A stretch of DNA of 11,291 bases, from positions 1 to 11,291 of the forward strand of contig JAZSEP010000110.1 of assembly GCA_045531755.1 (NCBI GenBank), given 5' to 3'. Positions 6,908-11,291 of this stretch are shown piece by piece. The DNA is from UBA11540 sp045531755. GTDB taxonomy: Bacteria > Bacillota > Clostridia > Oscillospirales > Ruminococcaceae. The notes below the pieces were generated by a model. The model saw nothing but the letters and a program-made list of their open reading frames with translations. It had not been told where the DNA came from and did not search any database. The position numbers and the translations under genes are program-made. The stretch's first letter is position 1. Each line of letters opens with the position of its first letter.

Positions 6908-7234
6908 ATGAAGATTAGTCAAGTGAAAGAACTTTTAGGTTTCGAGGCGGTAAATCTGCCTGAGGAAGACCGTGATATAGCTTCGGTTTTCTGTTGCGAC
7001 CTTTTAAGCCTTGTTATGAGCCGTGCGCCTGCCGACTGCGCGTGGGTTACGGTTATGGGAAACGTGAATACTGCGGCGGTGGCGCTCCTTGCCGACGTCG
7101 CGTGCATTATCGTGGCAGAAAACTGTGCGGTTGACGCCCAAATGCTTGAAAAGGTACGGCAGAAGGACATTGCGGTTTTTAAAACGGAGCTTCCCATATT
7201 CGAAGCGGCTATGGCGGTGCAAAAGCTGATATGA
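6908..7234 (+). CDS. Second, diverged DRTGG-type protein
   Basis: This 108-residue protein resembles the DRTGG-domain protein at 4860-5216 in length, an N-terminal (M-x-(V/I)-x-x-(I/V)-K) start and the strand-rich layout around VTVMGNVNTAAVALLADVAC (47-66). The second half ends AVFKTELPIFEAA. The usual threonine-glycine of the motif is replaced by M-G (MGNVN), and the copy is clearly diverged rather than a recent duplicate. It starts three bases after the stop of the HydS-type gene, with GAGG upstream, and its TGA overlaps the ATG of the PHP gene in an ATGA, so these products are translationally coupled. The function is unknown; a paired or heterodimeric role with the first DRTGG protein is inference. 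Confidence 0.78.
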   Translation: MKISQVKELLGFEAVNLPEEDRDIASVFCCDLLSLVMSRAPADCAWVTVMGNVNTAAVALLADVACIIVAENCAVDAQMLEKVRQKDIAVFKTELPIFEAAMAVQKLI

Positions 7235-7947
7235 GCAAGCTTTTTTACGACCTTCACATACATTCCTGCCTATCCCCTTGCGGAGATTCCGATATGACAG
7301 TGAACAACATTGTCAATATGTCGATTCTCACCGAGCTTGACGTAATCGCCCTGACCGACCACAATTCCTGTAAAAACTGCCCTGCTTTTTTCGAGGCAGG
7401 ACAGGAATCGGAAAAGGTTCTGATTGCAGGTATGGAGCTTACCACCTCGGAGGAAATCCACGTGGTTTGTCTTTTTGAAAGGCTTGAGGACGCGATGGAG
7501 TTTGACAGCTTCGTTTACGAGCGGTTGCCTGATATCGACAACGAGCCTGAAATCTTTGGCGAGCAGATAATTCTCGATTGCGAGGACAACGAAGTCGGCA
7601 GGGTTCAAAAGCTACTTATAAACGCTACGTCAATATCTATCGAGGACGTTCCCGAGCTTTCCGAAAGGTTTAATTTTGCGGCGTTTCCCGCTCACATCGA
7701 CAAGCAATCTTTCAGCATTCTCGCATCCCTCGGTTATATACCCGAGGAGTACGGTTTCACCGCGTTTGAGATTAAAGACCCGTCGAAAATCGAGCAGCTA
7801 AAGGCGACACATCCCGCCCTGGAGGGTGCTGTGATACTGACCGATTCCGACGCGCACTATCTCGAGCAGATAAGCGAGAGGCAGAACTTTTTCGAGTACT
7901 GTGAAAGAAGCGCTTCTGCGGTTATCAAAAAAATCAGAAACAGATAA
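7231..7947 (+). CDS. PHP-domain metal-dependent phosphoesterase
   Basis: This 238-residue protein carries the PHP (polymerase and histidinol phosphatase) fold of the TrpH/YciV type. Metal-binding motifs are intact: DLHIHS (7-12; H9, H11), TDHN (42-45; D43, H44), GMELTT (67-72; E69), EEIHV (74-78; H77), PAHID near 160 and a TDSDAH motif near 210. Known relatives act on nucleotides or short RNA 5' ends, but the substrate here cannot be read from sequence. It is the last gene of the module, starting inside the stop codon of the preceding gene (ATGA). It could turn over a nucleotide or phospho signal made by the module (inference). It also has a small Cys cluster (C13, C17, C47, C50), which may be incidental. 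Confidence 0.88.
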   Translation: MSKLFYDLHIHSCLSPCGDSDMTVNNIVNMSILTELDVIALTDHNSCKNCPAFFEAGQESEKVLIAGMELTTSEEIHVVCLFERLEDAMEFDSFVYERLPDIDNEPEIFGEQIILDCEDNEVGRVQKLLINATSISIEDVPELSERFNFAAFPAHIDKQSFSILASLGYIPEEYGFTAFEIKDPSKIEQLKATHPALEGAVILTDSDAHYLEQISERQNFFEYCERSASAVIKKIRNR

Positions 7948-7986
7948 AATATCGGAGTGCTGCTTTTTTCTGGACGCCGATTTGTC

Positions 7987-9054
7987 CTATTTTCCTTTGT
8001 AGTGCAGACCCTCGCGGTACTGCTTCGGGGTGACGCCGGTGAATTTTTTGAAAAAGCGGATGAAATAGCTCGGTGAGCTGAAGCCTATCTCGGCAGCTAT
8101 CATCCTTATGCTGTTCTTTTCATCCTCCAAAAGCTGTTTGGATTTGCCTATCTTCTTCTCGCTGACAAAGTGAATCAACGTTTTTCCTTCGCTCGCGGAA
8201 AAAACTCTCGACAAATATCCCGACGTTACACCAACAGCCTCTGCTATCATAGTTACTGTGAGCTCGCTTCTGAGATTTTCTTCCACGAATTCCTTTGTTC
8301 TCGTTACGATTATCGGGGTTTTGTCCTCGTTTTCGGCTTCAAAAATCAAATCAGCAAACCTCTGCCAGAAGGAAAACAAAATTCGGTTGTTTACCTGATC
8401 GTTGAAGTTGAGTTCCGGATACTCCGCCCGTTCAAACTCATTTTGCAGCGAATAGAGTCCCACGAAATTGTTGACGAAGGCGGTCATATTGTTCACCAGA
8501 AGCTCTCCTGCAAGTCGGTAGAGTCGGTGGTGGTTTCGGCTTATATTGAGTATCGATTCAACGAGCAGCAGAAATCTTTTTTTGTCACGAGCCTCGTACA
8601 ATGAATACAGCCCGTCGAGCCTGTCGAGGTTTGCGATAATCATAAGCACGCGTTTGTCGGCATTTGCCACCTCGCCCACGTCCTGCCTGTCGCCGTAATC
8701 GGCTGTTCCCAAGCAGTTTTTTATCACGCTCTCTATTCTTGACAGGGAGTCGTTTCGGCTGATAAAGTTGCGGTCGCTTCTATCGGGTTCAAAGGCGTGA
8801 ATATCTATCTGCTCCACCCTTCTGTGCGTGCGGTGTATCTGCATTATAAGCTGTGCAAATTCGTCACAGCTAAAGCTTAAGTCATTTATTATAAGGTCGA
8901 TATCCTCATAGATAAGGCTCTCGATTATCTGTGTGGGAGAATTTACGTAGAGAAGATTCATCGGTTCAAAACGGTCGCTCAAAAGAAAGTCTACGAGCAG
9001 GTCTGCGAACATCCTCTCTGAGCCTATCAAAAGCACGGTTTTTATACTAACCAC
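7987..9054 (-). CDS. AraC-family regulator with degenerate receiver-like N-terminus
   Basis: This 355-residue DNA-binding regulator ends in an AraC/HTH_18 domain (about 250-350) with two helix-turn-helix units, SELTVTMIAEAVGVTSGYLS (263-282) and around IRMIAAEIGFSSPSYFIRFF (316-335). Residues 1-115 look like a response-regulator receiver fold: strand KTVLLIGSE, then DLIINDLSF with D58 at the phosphoacceptor place. The acidic pair after the first strand is missing and there is no obvious conserved Lys, so phosphorylation is doubtful. The middle (about 130-245) is helical and unrecognised. The start is taken as GTG at 9054 because it keeps the first strand, but AAGGGG abuts it, so a start a few codons later (GTG, codon 7) is possible. 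It converges on the PHP gene, 39 bases away, and is divergent from the DUF1294 gene. It is a candidate regulator of nearby genes. Confidence 0.9.
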   Translation of the reverse strand: MVSIKTVLLIGSERMFADLLVDFLLSDRFEPMNLLYVNSPTQIIESLIYEDIDLIINDLSFSCDEFAQLIMQIHRTHRRVEQIDIHAFEPDRSDRNFISRNDSLSRIESVIKNCLGTADYGDRQDVGEVANADKRVLMIIANLDRLDGLYSLYEARDKKRFLLLVESILNISRNHHRLYRLAGELLVNNMTAFVNNFVGLYSLQNEFERAEYPELNFNDQVNNRILFSFWQRFADLIFEAENEDKTPIIVTRTKEFVEENLRSELTVTMIAEAVGVTSGYLSRVFSASEGKTLIHFVSEKKIGKSKQLLEDEKNSIRMIAAEIGFSSPSYFIRFFKKFTGVTPKQYREGLHYKGK

Positions 9055-9076
9055 CCCTTGATGTTGATTTTTTACT

Positions 9077-9105
9077 ATTGTATCACATTTTTTACCTATT
9101 TACAA
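9077..9105 (-). promoter_or_regulatory. Predicted promoter of the AraC-type regulator gene
   Basis: On the minus strand TTGTAA (9105-9100), a 17-base spacer and TACAAT (9082-9077), with a TGA extension, form a good sigma-A promoter. The start would be near 9070, giving a short leader of about 16 bases. Its -35 overlaps that of the divergent plus-strand promoter. Confidence 0.62.
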
Positions 9106-9127
9106 GTGTCAAAACAAGTCTTATACT
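9099..9127 (+). promoter_or_regulatory. Predicted promoter of the DUF1294 gene
   Basis: TTTACA (9099-9104), a 17-base spacer and TATACT (9122-9127) form a good sigma-A promoter, with a start near 9134 and a leader of about 10 bases. A second TATACT at 9127-9132 overlaps the first. The -35 shares bases 9100-9104 with the opposite-strand promoter. Confidence 0.62.
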
Positions 9128-9143
9128 ATACTTGGTGATTTAA

Positions 9144-9410
9144 GTGGAAACTTTTTTGATATTTTATCTCGTAATTATTAATATCGTGACCTTCTTCGTC
9201 TATTTTCTGGACAAGCACAACGCGCAAAAAAAGCTGTACAGAGTGAGTGAAAAGGCGCTTATTACCTTGGCGCTCGTGGGAGGAAGTCTGGGTGCGCTTT
9301 TTGCCATGTACATATTCAGGCACAAAACAAAGCACCTGTTTTTTACCCTTTCGGTGCCTATAATTCTTTTTTTGCAGATCGTTATTACTAAGATTGTGTT
9401 TTTTTCTTGA
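9144..9410 (+). CDS. DUF1294 small integral membrane protein
   Basis: This 88-residue protein has three predicted membrane segments (about 3-22, 39-57 and 66-86). Conserved family features are the YFLDKHNAQKK stretch after helix 1 (about 20-30), YRVSEKAL (32-39), a glycine-rich GGSLGAL (46-52) and FRHKTKH (58-64). These are typical of DUF1294; the function is unknown. The start is a GTG at 9144, chosen because GGTGAT precedes it and because it begins right before the first hydrophobic segment. It has its own promoter, divergent from the AraC-type gene. Confidence 0.88.
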   Translation: METFLIFYLVIINIVTFFVYFLDKHNAQKKLYRVSEKALITLALVGGSLGALFAMYIFRHKTKHLFFTLSVPIILFLQIVITKIVFFS

Positions 9411-9429
9411 ACTTTTTACAAAATATTGA

Positions 9430-9449
9430 AATACCTATTGCAAGGTATT
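9430..9449. promoter_or_regulatory. Perfect 7-bp dyad over the degV -35 (candidate operator)
   Basis: AATACCT (9430-9436) and AGGTATT (9443-9449) are exact inverted repeats separated by six bases. The dyad covers the predicted -35 hexamer (9438-9443), where a bound dimer would block RNA polymerase. The regulator is unknown. It has no T-tract, so a terminator is unlikely. Confidence 0.55.
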
Positions 9450-9466
9450 CAAAATCGTGTTATACT
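9438..9466 (+). promoter_or_regulatory. Predicted promoter of degV
   Basis: TTGCAA (9438-9443), a 17-base spacer and TATACT (9461-9466) preceded by TGT (extended -10) form the promoter. The start would be near 9473, about 27 bases before the ATG. Confidence 0.62.
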
Positions 9467-9499
9467 GTTTTTAAAACTACATCATAGAGGTTTCACAAT

Positions 9500-10366
9500 A
9501 TGGAAAGACTTTTTACTTTGACAACCGACAGTACTGTGGATATGCCCTTTTCTTATCTTTACGAGAACGACGTGGCATTCACCAGACTGAAATTCACAAT
9601 AGACGGCAACACCTATCCCGACGGCGACCCCGAGATGAGCGGAAAGATTTTTTATGATTTGATACGCTCGGGAAAAACCTCCGTCACGACGCAGGTGAAC
9701 ATTGAGGAGTTCAAGGAATTTTTCAAAGAGGCTCTCGAAAAGGGCAAGGACGTTTTGCACCTGTCTTTTTCAAGCGGTCTGAGCGGAACCTGCAACTCCG
9801 CCGCAATCGCCGCAAACGAGCTTTTGGAAGAGTATCCCGACAGGAAGGTGGTCGTTGTCGATTCCTTGTGTGCAAGCATGGGTCAGGGACTTTTGCTTGA
9901 TTATGCCATCGGTCTTCGTGACGAAGGAAAAACCATTGAAGAGGTCAAGGACTGGCTCGAAAATAGCAAGCTAAAGCTTGTGCATTACTTCACGGTTGAC
10001 GATTTGGGGCATCTTCAGAGAGGCGGAAGAATTTCAAAGCTCACTGCCGTTTTCGGCGGACTTTTGAACATCAAGCCTATTCTTCACGTTGACGACGACG
10101 GAAAGCTTGTCAGCGTCGGCAAGATTCGCGGAAGACGTCAGTCACTCAACGAGCTCGTCAATATGATGGAAAAGCTTCAGGACGGACCTCAGAAGAAGGT
10201 GTTCATCTCCCACGGCGACTGCGAGGACGAGGCAAACTACGTTGCAGAATTGGTCAAGGAGCGCTTTGGTATTGAGGTCGTTATGACAAACTGCATCGGT
10301 CCCGTTATCGGCGGTCATTCCGGCCCCGGAACCATGGCAATTTTCTTTATAGGAGTACACAGATAA
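9500..10366 (+). CDS. DegV/FakB-family fatty-acid-binding protein
   Basis: This 288-residue protein is a full-length DegV-family member. Family motifs are visible: TTDSTVDMP (8-16), KTSVTTQ (59-65), SFSSGLSGT (89-97), VVDSLCASMGQG (119-130), the YFTVDDLGHLQRGGRIS region and a C-terminal GPVIGGHSGPGT. DegV/FakB proteins bind a fatty acid. FakB members present it to the kinase FakA for acyl-phosphate formation, but no fakA is in the window, so that role is inferred from family only. The ATG at 9500 has AGAGG nine bases upstream. It sits alone, with its own promoter and dyad, and is followed by a strong terminator. Confidence 0.94.
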   Translation: MERLFTLTTDSTVDMPFSYLYENDVAFTRLKFTIDGNTYPDGDPEMSGKIFYDLIRSGKTSVTTQVNIEEFKEFFKEALEKGKDVLHLSFSSGLSGTCNSAAIAANELLEEYPDRKVVVVDSLCASMGQGLLLDYAIGLRDEGKTIEEVKDWLENSKLKLVHYFTVDDLGHLQRGGRISKLTAVFGGLLNIKPILHVDDDGKLVSVGKIRGRRQSLNELVNMMEKLQDGPQKKVFISHGDCEDEANYVAELVKERFGIEVVMTNCIGPVIGGHSGPGTMAIFFIGVHR

Positions 10367-10373
10367 AAAATTC

Positions 10374-10406
10374 ACCTCGCGTCTTTGCAGACGCGAGGTT
10401 GTTTTT
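10374..10406. terminator. Strong bidirectional rho-independent terminator
   Basis: An 11-bp perfect stem (10374-10384 and 10389-10399) with a 4-base loop TTGC is followed by TGTTTTT on the plus strand. On the minus strand it is followed by AATTTTTT (10372-10365). It should stop both degV and the converging gene at 10445-11291. Confidence 0.93.
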
Positions 10407-10444
10407 ATGTTCCTTCTTTTTTCAAACTATCTAAAGTATTGTTC

Positions 10445-11291
10445 TTATTTTTGAAAATCCAAAACATACATCGCATAGTATATTGAAATGTGCGCCGATG
10501 CCTGCTTTCCATATTGCTTTACTTGATTTACTATATCTACAACATCTTCAAATTTTTCGTTTGCGTTAGAGTAAAAAAACGCATTCATAATTTCTACATT
10601 TGCGGATTTTGTATTAGCTGTTTCGGCTCCATTGAGTTCTTGACGAAGTTTTTTGACAAAACTCATAAAACTTGGGTTTGAGTGCAAATTTTCTAACTGC
10701 TCGCTGTAAAGTTCCATAAACTTGCCCTGCCCGATCAGCTGGCTCATTGCAAAATTTGTATCCATTGTTTCTGCCTCTTTCCTATTATTGATTACAGCTT
10801 CCCCTATTGTTTGAATGTGCATTCCTAACTGTTCTGCGCGAGTGATAAAGTTACCTATATTAAACTTGCTCCATTGTGTGCATACAACGCAGTCAGAAGT
10901 GCTTGTATAAATCACGTCATCAAAAGATGTAAAAAAGCGTCTTTCGTAATCGCCGTAGCACGATTTAACGTCAGAAAGTGTTCTTACAACTCCCAGTGAA
11001 CCTTGAATCGACCTGTCAAAGACTGTCATAAGTTTTTCGGCTGAAATACTTTTATTTTGTAGAACATAGTGCTTTATTACTGCTAAAACCAATCTATTTT
11101 TTCCATATCTTCTGCCTTCAAATATGTACTTTGTTGTATCTCTCACTTCACCGGTTGTTGTAGCTGAGTTGAAATTATCGGTATTATCCTCCTCAACCAG
11201 TTTTGCACCACTCATACCGCTTGTTTTTATTGCTGCGACTTCTTTTTCCAACACGGAAACTCGATCCATAAGTTCAAGAATGATTCTGTCA
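10445..11291 (-). CDS. Uncharacterised protein with N-terminal coiled coil, 5' end off the right edge
   Basis: The reading frame stays open through the right edge of the window, so the gene is probably partial at its start; the first in-frame Met seen is at 11269, giving 274 residues. The beginning (ILELMDRVSVLEKEVAAIK) is a short heptad-like coiled coil. A conserved-looking block follows: GRRYGKNRLVLAVIKHYV, QGSLGVVRTLSDV, then TQWSKFNIGNFITRAEQLG. I recall similar blocks in proteins near restriction or defence-type genes, but cannot assign a family. The C-terminal half is helical, with no membrane segment. The coding sequence is visibly more AT-rich than the hydrogenase region, which suggests separate origin (inference). 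Confidence 0.72.
   Translation of the reverse strand, partial: DRIILELMDRVSVLEKEVAAIKTSGMSGAKLVEEDNTDNFNSATTTGEVRDTTKYIFEGRRYGKNRLVLAVIKHYVLQNKSISAEKLMTVFDRSIQGSLGVVRTLSDVKSCYGDYERRFFTSFDDVIYTSTSDCVVCTQWSKFNIGNFITRAEQLGMHIQTIGEAVINNRKEAETMDTNFAMSQLIGQGKFMELYSEQLENLHSNPSFMSFVKKLRQELNGAETANTKSANVEIMNAFFYSNANEKFEDVVDIVNQVKQYGKQASAHISIYYAMYVLDFQK

Noticed and set aside
7951..7981. Inverted repeat ATCGG/CCGAT between the converging PHP and AraC-type genes
   Set aside because: Only 5 bp of stem with a 21-base loop and no T-tract after it; not a credible terminator.
9107..9112. TTGACA on the minus strand upstream of the AraC-type gene
   Set aside because: Perfect -35 by sequence but 24 bases from the only good -10; TTGTAA at 17 bases fits better.

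Overview
The window looks like a chromosomal segment of an anaerobic, hydrogen-metabolising Firmicute, probably a gut-type clostridium of the Oscillospirales/Ruminococcaceae kind. This is inferred from the NAD-linked [FeFe]-hydrogenase operon, strong AAGGAGG ribosome binding sites, sigma-A-like promoters and moderate GC. No RNA genes, CRISPR arrays or insertion sequences were seen, and no stretch longer than about 260 bases lacks a gene.

Region 1 (1-4596, minus strand) is a tight operon for a multi-subunit, probably electron-bifurcating [FeFe] hydrogenase. In transcription order it is hndA (NuoE-like), an orphan GHKL ATPase, hndB (2Fe-2S/thioredoxin-fold), hndC (NuoF-like flavoprotein) and hndD (catalytic H-cluster subunit, cut by the left edge after 442 codons). 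Genes are 3 to 26 bases apart. The enzyme would couple H2 to NAD(H) and ferredoxin.

Region 2 (4597-4859) is a divergent control region. It holds an extended -10 promoter for the hnd operon, a near-consensus promoter for the plus-strand module, a short dyad and a Rex-like half-palindrome.

Region 3 (4860-7947, plus strand) is a five-gene coupled operon: DRTGG-domain protein, RsbT/RsbW-like ATPase, a HydS-type putative sensory [FeFe]-hydrogenase homologue, a second DRTGG-type protein and a PHP-domain phosphoesterase. It reads as a hydrogen- or redox-sensing signalling cassette beside the enzyme it may govern. It is the most interesting part of the window.

Region 4 (7987-10366) holds an AraC-type regulator with a degenerate receiver-like N-terminus (minus), a small DUF1294 membrane protein (plus) and a DegV/FakB-like fatty-acid-binding protein (plus). 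The AraC-type gene and the DUF1294 gene are divergent, and their predicted promoters share one -35 heptamer. degV has a perfect 7-bp dyad over its -35 and ends in a strong bidirectional terminator.

Region 5 (10445-11291, minus) is one AT-richer gene of unknown function, open at the right edge, with an N-terminal coiled coil. It looks like accessory DNA.
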